Shown here piece by piece: positions 22,852 through 30,788 of a stretch of 64,000 nucleotides of DNA. Source of the DNA: Anaerolineales bacterium (lineage in GTDB: Bacteria; Chloroflexota; Anaerolineae; Anaerolineales; Villigracilaceae). How positions within the stretch are numbered: position 1 is the stretch's first letter; each line of letters begins with the position of its first letter. The notes below the pieces were generated by a model, which saw only the letters and a program-made list of their open reading frames with translations, did not search any database and was not told the DNA's origin. The position numbers were made by a program, and so were the translations under genes. The stretch is from positions 1 through 64,000 of the forward strand of contig JADGEO010000016.1 of assembly GCA_016744335.1 (NCBI GenBank). Direction: 5' to 3'.

Positions 22852-22888
22852 AAAAAAACGCTCCTCGTAAGGGGCGTTTTTTTTTTGA
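22852..22888. terminator. Terminator after XRE-cupin gene
   Basis: AAAAAAACGCTCC-TCGTAA-GGGGCG with a T10 tail. It is nearly identical to 18124-18161 and is convergent with the SufT-like gene end. Confidence 0.85.
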
Positions 22889-22975
22889 TGAGGTAAAGTT
22901 GTGGGTAGGAATCGGCTTGTTGGTAGCAAACAAGTTTGAAGCGCGCATGGAGCGGCTTAGTCCATCCTTGAAAAA

Positions 22976-23323
22976 TTAATACATGCCCCAATCTAGGGCC
23001 GCGGGGTCTTCCATCATCGAAAAATCCCAAGCTGCTGTACCCATGTCTACTGTAGCAGGTTGGTTGAGTGCTTCTTGGGTAGCTTTGCGAGTGGCTTCGA
23101 TCATGGCGGGGGCGTAAGGACAGAAAGGTGTGGTGAGTATCATAGATACTTTTGTGATACCTTCTTCTATATTTACTTTTCGAATTAGCCCGAGTTGTAG
23201 TACATTCATTCCAATTTCGGGATCAATGACTTTGGATAGTCCTTCGCGGAGTGGCTCTACTAGGGCGGGATGGGTGTCGTGGATGTCCCATGTGATAAGG
23301 TTGAGATCGTTTTCTTCGCTCAT
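22976..23323 (-). CDS. SufT-like DUF59 protein
   Basis: A 115-aa DUF59/MIP18 protein: LSKVIDPEIGMNVLQLGLIRKV and the Cys-containing ILTTPFCPYAPAMIEATRKA. SufT/PaaD-like proteins help in Fe-S maturation. It overlaps the upstream SufR gene by 4 bp (ATGA) and is thus coexpressed with the regulator, across a divergent promoter from sufC. It is longer at both ends than the DUF59 at 6050-6340, with an acidic N-terminus and a Trp/Met-rich tail (AAWDFSMMEDPAALDWGMY) of unknown role. Confidence 0.82.
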   Translation of the reverse strand: MSEENDLNLITWDIHDTHPALVEPLREGLSKVIDPEIGMNVLQLGLIRKVNIEEGITKVSMILTTPFCPYAPAMIEATRKATQEALNQPATVDMGTAAWDFSMMEDPAALDWGMY

Positions 23324-23961
23324 TTTTGTTTTTCTCTCTTTTGGTGTTTTTTAGGCGGGGCGACAACATAAGTACATCGCTCATCGCCCTTTAGAATACA
23401 TTGTACTTGATCAACAGGAACAGCCAGCATTTGTGAAATCAATGTTTGATCCATCGAGCAGATTTCAGGGTGACTTTCGCCCACTTTGTGATAAGGGCAG
23501 GAAATTTCGTGGATGAGATATTCTTCTTTGTCTTTTTCCCATTCTACATTAAACCCTTCTTCGTCTAGCAAAGTTTTGATGAGGTCTAAACGCTCTTCTA
23601 TTCCTAAGCCTTCAAGTTGATCTTCGTACTCTTCTGCTAAATTAAGGGCAACTTGTGAGAAAAGCTCTCTGACCATGGGGTTAGGGAGTGTTTCTTTAAG
23701 TTGTTTTAGCAGTCGTGAAGTGAGGCGCAGATAGCGTGTGGGGAATTTTTCTGTCCCCTCATCTGTGAGGGAGTAGAGAAGGCGTGGTCTGCCTACACCA
23801 TGACGCTCCTCTTCGGATTCAATCAATCCTTTTGCTTCTAAGTTGCTCAAATGATGGCGTACAGATATGGGGTTAATGCCAACAGTCTCCGCCAAATCGT
23901 TAATGGAGGAGCGCGGTTTAGATAATAGTGCTTGCAGAATTTTGTCGCGTGTTTTTGCCAT
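23320..23961 (-). CDS. sufR: SufR-like Fe-S-sensing transcriptional regulator
   Basis: A 213-aa DeoR/ArsR-type winged-helix regulator. The HTH is at the N-terminus (SSINDLAETVGINPISVRHH) and the wing reads GVGRPRLLYSLTDEG. The C-terminal sensor has four Cys (C-x12-C-x19-C-x7-C, beginning ISCPYH), consistent with a [4Fe-4S] site as in SufR. SufR represses suf when clusters are sufficient. It is divergent from sufC. Its own promoter (TTGACA-17-TATACT on the minus strand) puts transcription start about six bases before the ATG and no Shine-Dalgarno is present, so translation may be essentially leaderless. Confidence 0.85.
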   Translation of the reverse strand: MAKTRDKILQALLSKPRSSINDLAETVGINPISVRHHLSNLEAKGLIESEEERHGVGRPRLLYSLTDEGTEKFPTRYLRLTSRLLKQLKETLPNPMVRELFSQVALNLAEEYEDQLEGLGIEERLDLIKTLLDEEGFNVEWEKDKEEYLIHEISCPYHKVGESHPEICSMDQTLISQMLAVPVDQVQCILKGDERCTYVVAPPKKHQKREKQK

Positions 23962-23973
23962 AATCTAAGCGAG

Positions 23974-24055
23974 AGTATAATGCTCATCTTTTTTTTTGTC
24001 AATATACTAGATAAATATCATAATTATTGACTTTTTATTTTTCGCGTGCTATAAT
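23974..24055. promoter_or_regulatory. Divergent sufR/sufC promoters
   Basis: Minus strand: TTGACA (24002-23997), 17-bp spacer, TATACT (23979-23974). Plus strand: TTGACT (24027-24032), 17-bp spacer, TATAAT (24050-24055). The two -35 boxes form the inverted repeat GTCAATA/TATTGAC, enclosing an A/T-rich 20 bp where a SufR dimer could block both promoters. Confidence 0.85.
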
Positions 24056-24131
24056 GTCGCTCGCTAGTAAGAGGCGTAAAGCGTGAAAACTTAAAAGCTT
24101 GCCTTTTGCAATTTTTTTACTCAGGAGTATT

Positions 24132-24896
24132 ATGTCTATATTAACAATCAAAAATCTACACGTCAGTATTGATGGTAATGAAATACTGAAGGGGTTAAAC
24201 CTTGAAATTAAGGGCGGGGAAGTTCATGCTATTATGGGACCTAATGGTACTGGAAAGTCTACACTCTCTTATGCCATTATGGGGCATCCCGCTTATGAAG
24301 TGACAGAGGGTGAAATTCTCCTTGACGGGAGAGACATTAACGAGTTAGCAACAGATGAACGCTCAAGATTGGGATTGTTTCTTGCATTTCAATATCCTGT
24401 TGCCATCCCTGGTGTGACTGTGGCAAATTTCTTGCGGACTGCCCTCAACGCTCGGCGCAGAGCAGATAATCCCGATGATAAGGGGATTTCTATATTGGCT
24501 TTCCGTAAATTGCTCAAAGAAAGAATGAATATGCTCAAAATGGATCATGCTTTTGCTGGTCGCTATCTTAATGATGGTTTTTCTGGTGGCGAAAAGAAAC
24601 GCGCCGAGATTTTGCAAATGGCAACCTTGAAACCCAAAATTGCTGTTTTGGACGAAACAGATTCAGGCTTAGATATTGATGCCCTTCGCATCGTGGCTGA
24701 TGGCGTAAATGCGTTGTCGGGTGATGATTTGGGTGTGGTTGTGATTACTCATTACCAGCGCTTGCTCGATTATATTAAACCCCAGTTTGTGCATATCATG
24801 TTCAATGGGCGCATCGTAGAATCGGCGGGCCCAGAATTAGCTTTAGTACTCGAAGAAAAAGGCTACGATTGGATTCGCGAGAAATACGCAGAATAA
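24132..24896 (+). CDS. sufC: Fe-S assembly ATPase SufC
   Basis: A 254-aa ABC-type ATPase that powers the SufBCD scaffold. Walker A is GPNGTGKST (~residue 35), the signature [15 protein letters not shown] and Walker [17 protein letters not shown] are clear, and H-loop VITHYQR follows. The ATG at 24132 has CAGGAG upstream; the frame extends further back to 24099 without a good start. First gene of the suf operon, 77 bp after a consensus -10. Confidence 0.95.
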   Translation: MSILTIKNLHVSIDGNEILKGLNLEIKGGEVHAIMGPNGTGKSTLSYAIMGHPAYEVTEGEILLDGRDINELATDERSRLGLFLAFQYPVAIPGVTVANFLRTALNARRRADNPDDKGISILAFRKLLKERMNMLKMDHAFAGRYLNDGFSGGEKKRAEILQMATLKPKIAVLDETDSGLDIDALRIVADGVNALSGDDLGVVVITHYQRLLDYIKPQFVHIMFNGRIVESAGPELALVLEEKGYDWIREKYAE

Positions 24897-24906
24897 ACAG
24901 GAATTT

Positions 24907-24980
24907 GAACACGGATTACACGGAGTTTACGGAGAAAAGCAAAAAAGTTTTTTTCCGTGTAATCCGAAAACTCCGTGTTC
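24907..24980. repeat. Spacer palindrome of the CACGGATTACACGGAG word type
   Basis: GAACACGGATTACACGGAGT is answered after an A/T-rich centre by CCGTGTAATCC and ACTCCGTGTTC, forming a long imperfect hairpin in the sufC-sufB spacer. The same words recur at 54805-54905 and 55985-56015. Confidence 0.85.
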
Positions 24981-24991
24981 AGAAAAAAAAT

Positions 24992-26401
24992 ATGTCAGAT
25001 AAAAATACCCTCGAAAAAATCGGTGGGCAAGAAAAATACGATTTTGTAGATTCAGAAGAAAATTACGCTTATAAATCGCGCAAGGGATTGGACGTGGATA
25101 TCGTTCGCGAAATCTCAAAGATGAAAAAAGAGCCGCAGTGGATGCTCGATTATCGCCTTAAATCTTATGCCCATTATGTAGATCGTGTTATGCCCACTTG
25201 GGGACCTGATATTTCACCCCTTGATTTAGATGATATTTATTATTACGTCAAACCCACAGATGGGGTAGAAAAAGATTGGGACGATGTGCCAGATGACATC
25301 AAAAACACCTTCGACAAACTCGGTATCCCCGAAGCAGAGCAGAAGTTTCTCTCTGGCGTTGGTGCGCAATATGAGTCTGAGATGGTCTACCATTCTATTC
25401 TCGAAGAATTGGCTGAAAAAGGCGTTATTTTTCTCAGCATTGAAGATGGATTGCGGAAACATCCTGAGCTTTTCAAAGAATACTTTGGTACCGTTGTTCC
25501 GCATACCGATAATAAATTTGCCGCGCTAAATGGCGCAGTTTGGTCAGGTGGATCATTCGTTTATATCCCTAAAGGTGTGAGCGTAGATTTACCCTTGCAG
25601 GCATATTTTCGTCTCAATGTCGCCAATATCGGGCAGTTTGAACGTTCGCTTATTATTGCAGACGAGGGCGCACAGGTACATTATGTAGAAGGTTGTACCG
25701 CACCCTCCTACACTACCGATGCCCTTCATAGCGGCGTAATCGAAATTGTCGTTAAGAAAAACGCTCGTGTGCGTTACTCAACTATCCAAAATTGGTCTAC
25801 AAACGTCTACAATCTTGTCACTCAACGTGCCAAAGTTTTTGGTAATGGCACAATGGAATGGGTTGATTCAAATCTTGGCTCAAAAGTAACCATGAAATAC
25901 CCCTCCTGCCTACTCATGGAGCCGGGCGCACATGGAGAAATTCTTTCAATGGCATTCGCCAGCGATGGGCAAATTCAAGATGCAGGCGGAAAAATGTTTC
26001 ACCTTGCGCCGAACACCACCAGCAAAATCACGTCAAAATCAATCAGCAAAGGCAATGGGAAATCATCCTATCGTGGGCTTGTTAAAGTCCGCAAGGGCGC
26101 AGAGAACGTCAAAAATAGCGTTGTTTGCGATGCGCTACTCCTCGACCACAATTCTCGCACCGATACCTTCCCCTATATCGAAGTTGCCGAAGATAATGTT
26201 AGTGTGGGGCATGAGGCATCGGTCTCAAAGGTCGGCGAAGAGCAACTTTTTTATCTCATGTCTCGCGGTCTAAGCGAAGAAGAAGCCACCACCATGGTTG
26301 TCTCTGGCTTTATTGAACCGCTCGTCAAAGAACTCCCGATGGAATACGCCGTAGAAATGAATCGCCTCATCCAAATTCAAATGGAAGGCTCAGTAGGATA
26401 A
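24992..26401 (+). CDS. sufB: Fe-S scaffold protein SufB
   Basis: A 469-aa SufB, main scaffold subunit on which clusters are built in SufBC2D. Typical blocks are [60 protein letters not shown] (a conserved Cys), [14 protein letters not shown] and the C-terminal [20 protein letters not shown]. The ATG at 24992 matches family length; the open frame upstream (to 24869) merely translates the palindromic spacer and overlaps the end of sufC. Confidence 0.95.
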   Translation: MSDKNTLEKIGGQEKYDFVDSEENYAYKSRKGLDVDIVREISKMKKEPQWMLDYRLKSYAHYVDRVMPTWGPDISPLDLDDIYYYVKPTDGVEKDWDDVPDDIKNTFDKLGIPEAEQKFLSGVGAQYESEMVYHSILEELAEKGVIFLSIEDGLRKHPELFKEYFGTVVPHTDNKFAALNGAVWSGGSFVYIPKGVSVDLPLQAYFRLNVANIGQFERSLIIADEGAQVHYVEGCTAPSYTTDALHSGVIEIVVKKNARVRYSTIQNWSTNVYNLVTQRAKVFGNGTMEWVDSNLGSKVTMKYPSCLLMEPGAHGEILSMAFASDGQIQDAGGKMFHLAPNTTSKITSKSISKGNGKSSYRGLVKVRKGAENVKNSVVCDALLLDHNSRTDTFPYIEVAEDNVSVGHEASVSKVGEEQLFYLMSRGLSEEEATTMVVSGFIEPLVKELPMEYAVEMNRLIQIQMEGSVG

Positions 26402-26408
26402 TTTTTTT

Positions 26409-26507
26409 AAGACCCGAAAGGTTTTGTTTAGAATATGGCTAAATCGAAACCTACGCTTTCTAAAGTGTTTTATTAAAAATGTAGCATGATAAACCTTTCG
26501 GGTCTCC
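26409..26507. repeat. Inverted repeat AGACCCGAAAGGTTT in sufB-sufD spacer
   Basis: AGACCCGAAAGGTTT (26410) is matched by AAACCTTTCGGGTCT (ends 26507). A related word AAAACCTTTCGGGG sits inside the sufD coding sequence near 26830, so it is a mobile or repeatedly generated motif. Confidence 0.8.
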
Positions 26508-26521
26508 AAACTCATAAGAAT

Positions 26522-27844
26522 ATGACAAAAAACACTAAAGTGGGACGCAAACTTGATGCGCGTTCCCAAACATTTAATTTTTCTCCTCCCTCAAGTGCTG
26601 ACTTTAGCACCTCTCCCCTTGCTTCCTACGTGAACTCAGCTTGGGACGCGTTTAACGAGTTGAGTCTCCCTTCAACATCCGAGGAAGCATGGCGGCGTAC
26701 CAATCTGCGCAAGATGCCTATTGGTGATTTTCATCTTCCCGAAGATAGCACATTTGACGAGTTGTTACCTGTCCCTGAAGAATTACTAGTAGGTGACTTT
26801 GACGGACAAATTGTCCTTGAGACCCAAACAAAACCTTTCGGGGCTAGGCTTTCTCCAGAACTGGCAGAAAAAGGTGTCATTTTTACCGATTTTCAGATCG
26901 CAAAGAAGGAACATTCTGAATTATTGGCAAAAATAATCGGCACAGTTGTTCCCGCCGAAACCGATAAGTTCTCTGCTCTCACCGCCGCTCTTGCCCAAAA
27001 CGGAATCTTGCTCTACATTCCGCGTAACGTGCAAATTGAAAAGCCACTTCATAGCCTTTTATGGGGTGCAGGAGCAAAATTGGCGCATTTGTCTCATTTA
27101 ATCATTTATTTAGATGAAGGTGCATCAGCTACTTATATTCATGAATCGGCTTCACCTACAGAAGTTGCAGATTCCATGCACGCAGGCATTGTAGAGATTA
27201 CGCTTAAAGATAATGCCCATCTGCGTTTTGTTGAAATTCAATCTTGGGGTAGACATATTTGGAATTTTAGCCATGAACGTGCCAAAATTGGCAGAAATGC
27301 GAACTTAGATTGGGTTTTTGGAGCAACCGGCAGCCGGTTGACGAAAAACTTTTCAGCTCTCGATCATGTTGGGGAGGGCGCGTCAAGCCAAATGTCTGGG
27401 TTGTTCTTTGCAGATGAAGACCAGCACTTAGATCACGATACGCAACAAGACCACCATGTCGCGCACACTTACAGCAATCTCCTATTTAAGGGAGTTTTAA
27501 AAGGAAAGGGCCGATCTGTATGGCAAGGCATGATTTATGTTGCGCCGAAAGCACAGCAAACGGATGCGTATCAATCGAATAGAAATTTGTTGCTTAGTGA
27601 AGAAGCTCGGGCTGATTCTATCCCTGGCTTAGAGATTTTGGCAGACGATGTGCGCTGTTCACATGGTGCAACCGTTGGTAAAATTGATGATGAACCGCTC
27701 TTCTATTTGCTTAGCCGCGGTATTCCCAAAGTAGATGCGGAAAGGCTAATGGTAGAGGGCTTTTTTGACCCTGTTTTGAGACGTATTCCCGTTGATCATC
27801 TGCGTGAGCGTTTAGAAAAGACGATTGCAGAGAAATTGGCATGA
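26522..27844 (+). CDS. sufD: Fe-S assembly protein SufD
   Basis: A 440-aa SufD-type partner of SufB. It shares with SufB the beta-helix core: VVPAETDKFSALTAALAQNG, ILYIPRNVQIEKPLHSL, HAGIVEITLKDNAHLRFVEIQ, the DQHLDHDTQQDHHVAHT segment and the ending LLSRGIPKVDAERLMVEGFF. The chosen ATG at 26522 follows the repeat; an upstream ATG at 26486 would translate the repeat arm. No strong Shine-Dalgarno is seen at either start. The CDS includes a repeat-like word (encoding TKPFGA). Confidence 0.92.
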   Translation: MTKNTKVGRKLDARSQTFNFSPPSSADFSTSPLASYVNSAWDAFNELSLPSTSEEAWRRTNLRKMPIGDFHLPEDSTFDELLPVPEELLVGDFDGQIVLETQTKPFGARLSPELAEKGVIFTDFQIAKKEHSELLAKIIGTVVPAETDKFSALTAALAQNGILLYIPRNVQIEKPLHSLLWGAGAKLAHLSHLIIYLDEGASATYIHESASPTEVADSMHAGIVEITLKDNAHLRFVEIQSWGRHIWNFSHERAKIGRNANLDWVFGATGSRLTKNFSALDHVGEGASSQMSGLFFADEDQHLDHDTQQDHHVAHTYSNLLFKGVLKGKGRSVWQGMIYVAPKAQQTDAYQSNRNLLLSEEARADSIPGLEILADDVRCSHGATVGKIDDEPLFYLLSRGIPKVDAERLMVEGFFDPVLRRIPVDHLRERLEKTIAEKLA

Positions 27845-27885
27845 TGTGAAAATTATTTCGTATTACGATTTTTTAGGAGAGTATT

Positions 27886-28149
27886 ATGGCTTTTATGAAA
27901 CCACCAGAAAAACCGCACGAATATCAGGTTGCTGATAGAGTAGAAGTTTATTGTGACCATGACGATAAAGAAAAAGAGCGTGTACGGGGCTGGTTGAAAG
28001 GCGTGGTTGCGCAAGTGGATAATAAGTTGGTTGCCGTGCAATTTCAGGTGAATGTTTATCTTACTGAAGGGTGGATGGTGCCAGATAGAATTTTATGGTT
28101 TCCAACGAATTCAAAAGAAATTCGCCCCATTAAGCGTGCTTCTGAGTAG
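27886..28149 (+). CDS. Small conserved-looking protein between sufD and sufS
   Basis: An 87-aa protein I cannot assign. It is rich in beta-type residues (VADRVEVYCDHDD, VRGWLKGVVAQVDNKLVAVQ, TEGWMVPDRILWFP), suggesting a small SH3- or Tudor-like barrel. One Cys (~24) and an HDD motif. A good AGGAG precedes the ATG, and sufS starts 5 bp after its stop, so it is truly part of the suf operon. It could be an accessory factor of the desulfurase step or an unrelated passenger. Confidence 0.75.
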   Translation: MAFMKPPEKPHEYQVADRVEVYCDHDDKEKERVRGWLKGVVAQVDNKLVAVQFQVNVYLTEGWMVPDRILWFPTNSKEIRPIKRASE

Positions 28150-28154
28150 TAAAT

Positions 28155-29387
28155 ATGACGAAAATGCCCTTTGACCAAAACTCGGTGCGTGCTGATTTTC
28201 CGATTCTTGAGCGCGAGATTGCTAATAAAAAGCTCATTTATCTCGATTCTACGGCAACTGCCCAAAAACCGAATGTGGTAATTGACGCGATGGATGAGTT
28301 TTATCGTCATTCTAACGCGAATATCCATCGTGGCGTGCATACTTTAGCTGAAGAAGCGACCGCGATGTATGAAAAGGCGCGCGGGCAAGTGGCAAGTTTG
28401 ATTAATGCGGCATCTGCACGTGAGGTAATTTTTACGCGGAATACAACAGAATCTATTAACTTGATTGCCAAAACATGGGGACGTGAAAATTTAGCGTCGG
28501 GTGATGTGATTATTCTGACAGAAATGGAGCATCACTCGAATCTTGTTCCGTGGCAAATGCTTGCTGAAGAGCAAGATTTGGTGCTGGAGTTTGTACCCGT
28601 TACTGATGATTATCTTTTCGACATGGACGCGTATCGCAAACTATTGGTCTTAAAGCCAAAGCTGGTTGCTTTTACGCAGATGTCGAATGTTTTAGGCACA
28701 ATTACGCCTGCTAAAGAGATTATCAAATTGGCGCACGAAGCAGGGGCATTAACTTTGGTGGATGGCGCGCAATCTGTGCCACATCTCCCTGTAGATGTAC
28801 AAGATTTAGATGCAGATTTTCTCGTTTTTTCGGCGCATAAGATGGTAGGTCCATCGGGTATTGGCGCACTTTATGGGAAAATGGATTTGCTCAACGCTAT
28901 GCCCCCGTTTATGGGGGGTGGCGATATGATTAAGACTGTGCATTTACGTTCTTTTGTAACCAATCAGGTGCCTTATAAATTTGAAGCTGGCACGCCAGCC
29001 ATTGCAGAAGCCGTTGGTTTTGGCGTGGCGGCGGAGTATCTTCAAAATCTTGGCATGGATGCGGTAGAAGCCCACGAACATTCTCTCGCTGAATATGCCT
29101 TAGAGCGATTGGCAGAGATACCAAGCCTAACCGTTTTTGGTCCCTCCGCAGAGCATAAAGGCGGTGTGGCTTCTTTTGTGATGGAGGGGCTTCACCCTCA
29201 CGATATTGCCCAAATTTTAGATGGCGAAGGCATTGCCGTTCGCGCAGGGCATCATTGCGCTCAGCCTTTGCACGAAGTTTGTGGTGTAAAAGCCACAACG
29301 AGAGCGAGTTTTTATATATACAATACTAAAGAAGAAATTGACGCTTTGGTTGAAGGTATTTACAAAGTAAAAGAAATTTTTGGGTAA
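28155..29387 (+). CDS. sufS: Cysteine desulfurase SufS
   Basis: A 410-aa PLP enzyme that takes sulfur from cysteine as a persulfide. The PLP Lys is in VFSAHKMVGPSGIGALYG, with LVDGAQSVPHLPVDV before it; the persulfide Cys is in VRAGHHCAQPLH. Class II features (short loop, SufS not IscS) and a downstream SufU partner agree. It is 5 bp from the preceding small gene and followed by a palindromic spacer. Confidence 0.95.
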   Translation: MTKMPFDQNSVRADFPILEREIANKKLIYLDSTATAQKPNVVIDAMDEFYRHSNANIHRGVHTLAEEATAMYEKARGQVASLINAASAREVIFTRNTTESINLIAKTWGRENLASGDVIILTEMEHHSNLVPWQMLAEEQDLVLEFVPVTDDYLFDMDAYRKLLVLKPKLVAFTQMSNVLGTITPAKEIIKLAHEAGALTLVDGAQSVPHLPVDVQDLDADFLVFSAHKMVGPSGIGALYGKMDLLNAMPPFMGGGDMIKTVHLRSFVTNQVPYKFEAGTPAIAEAVGFGVAAEYLQNLGMDAVEAHEHSLAEYALERLAEIPSLTVFGPSAEHKGGVASFVMEGLHPHDIAQILDGEGIAVRAGHHCAQPLHEVCGVKATTRASFYIYNTKEEIDALVEGIYKVKEIFG

Positions 29388-29400
29388 AACTAAAGCCTTA

Positions 29401-29481
29401 AACACGAAGGGCACGAAGATTCACAAAGAAAAAAACAAAAAAAGTTTTTCCTTCGTGGCACTTTGTGCTCTTTGTATTTGG
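29401..29481. repeat. Spacer palindrome of the CACGAAGG word type
   Basis: AACACGAAGGGCACGAAGAT is answered by CCTTCGTGGCACTTTGTGCT across an A/T-rich centre, in the sufS-sufU spacer. Same vocabulary at 33448-33526, 50386-50466, 55387-55560 and 57590-57645. Confidence 0.85.
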
Positions 29482-29500
29482 AAAAAACTGGTTATTAATT

Positions 29501-29902
29501 ATGGACGATCTTTATAGACAACTTATTATAGAACGCTACAAAACCCCTCATTATCGTGGACACCTTGACCCGCATGATATTTTCTTTGAGGATGATAATC
29601 CTGTTTGCGGTGATCATATTGAAGTCACCCTACGCGTAGATGATCAAAATCTTGTTACCGAAGCCAATTTTGATGGTGAAGGATGCTCCATCTCTCAAGC
29701 CTCAGCAGATTTGCTCATGGAAACTGTGCATGGGATGAATCTTGACGAAGTCAAAGAATTAACAAAAGATGATGTGGTAGAACTTTTGGGGATTGATTTG
29801 GGTCCCGTTCGGCTGAAATGTGCGTTGCTTTCGCTTAAAGTGCTCAAAGCTGGGGCTTATGGTCTTGGTGTGGATGAAGTGAGTGATGATTTGGTGGAGT
29901 AA
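29501..29902 (+). CDS. sufU: SufU sulfurtransferase/scaffold
   Basis: A 133-aa SufU that accepts the persulfide from SufS. Start MDDLYRQLIIERYKTPHYRG is typical. The zinc-site ligands are present: Cys in DDNPVCGDH with adjacent Asp, Cys in GEGCSIS and Cys in VRLKCALLSLK. The ATG at 29501 matches family length; the open frame from 29465 only reads the palindromic spacer. Last suf gene; a terminator follows. Confidence 0.93.
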   Translation: MDDLYRQLIIERYKTPHYRGHLDPHDIFFEDDNPVCGDHIEVTLRVDDQNLVTEANFDGEGCSISQASADLLMETVHGMNLDEVKELTKDDVVELLGIDLGPVRLKCALLSLKVLKAGAYGLGVDEVSDDLVE

Positions 29903-29948
29903 GAAGAATAAAATATGAAGAGTCGTCAATGGCAGATTGTTTTTGACA

Positions 29949-29991
29949 AAAACGCTCAAGGTAGTTACAATGTAATTACTTTGAGCGTTTT
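29949..29991 (+). terminator. Terminator of the suf operon
   Basis: AAAACGCTCAA pairs with TTGAGCGTTTT around an inner GTAGTTAC/GTAATTAC stem. It lies 47 bp after sufU and before mazE. Confidence 0.8.
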
Positions 29992-30014
29992 ACTTATTCT
30001 TCGGAGGTGTTTTA

Positions 30015-30287
30015 ATGACCACAGCAGTTAGAACTAGCATTATACGAATTGGGAATTCGCGAGGAATACGAATTCCTAAATTATTACTTGAACAAATGCG
30101 TTTTGTTGAAAGCGAAGAAGTTGAGCTGCTTGTAGAAAAAAATCAATTAGTTATGCGCCCTGTGCGTAAAGCCAGAGAAGGGTGGGATGCTGAGTTTAAG
30201 GAAATGGCAGAGTGCGGCGATGAAGAATTATCAGCGTGGGATACTTATATTCCAACGAAGTGGGATGAGGAAGAATGGGAATGGTAA
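30015..30287 (+). CDS. mazE: MazE/AbrB-type antitoxin
   Basis: A 90-aa antitoxin. The AbrB-like DNA-binding domain is clear (TSIIRIGNSRGIRIPKLLLE, VELLVEKNQLVMRPV), followed by an acidic, Trp-rich tail (DEELSAWDTYIPTKWDEEEWE) suited to binding the toxin. GGAGG precedes the ATG. It overlaps the toxin gene by 13 bp, the normal coupling for the pair. Confidence 0.9.
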   Translation: MTTAVRTSIIRIGNSRGIRIPKLLLEQMRFVESEEVELLVEKNQLVMRPVRKAREGWDAEFKEMAECGDEELSAWDTYIPTKWDEEEWEW

Positions 30288-30601
30288 AACGCTTTGATAT
30301 TTATCTTGTGAGATTAGACCCAACAATGGGGAGTGAAATAAAAAAAACGCGCCCAGCTTTGGTTATATCACCGAACGAAATGAACCATTGGATAAAAACG
30401 GTGATAGTTGCTCCGATGACGACAAAGAAACGAAATTTTCCGAGTCGTGTGATGTGTGATTTTCAGGATAAGGAAGGACAAATTGCTTTAGACCAAATAC
30501 GCACTGTAGATAAAGTACGTTTGATTCGTAAGTTGGGGCGTATTGATGTGAATGTTCAAATTGCTGTTTTAGATAAACTGGCTGAGATTTTTGAGAAATG
30601 A
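30275..30601 (+). CDS. mazF: MazF-type endoribonuclease toxin
   Basis: A 108-aa MazF/PemK toxin cleaving mRNA. Landmarks: RFDIYLVRLDPTMGSEIKKT, RPALVISPNEMN, VIVAPMTTKKRNFPSRV and LDQIRTVDKVRLI, which carry the family Arg and Ser/Thr active-site positions. Two starts (30275 and 30281) are possible within the overlap; GAGGAAGA suits the first. Complete, so the module is probably functional. Confidence 0.9.
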   Translation: MGMVKRFDIYLVRLDPTMGSEIKKTRPALVISPNEMNHWIKTVIVAPMTTKKRNFPSRVMCDFQDKEGQIALDQIRTVDKVRLIRKLGRIDVNVQIAVLDKLAEIFEK

Positions 30602-30788
30602 GCTTTTTTTCTTGCATATCATTTCTAATCGGTCGTTCCTCATGCTCTAGCTATTGTCCCTAGCGCAAGAAGAAAAATTTTTGAAATATGCTATTCGTTA
30701 ATTTTGACCAACACCAAATTATATTTATTCCCTACGCGAAAATGAAAAAGAGTAGGAATGGTAGAGAGAGATAAAAAGGTTTATTGAG

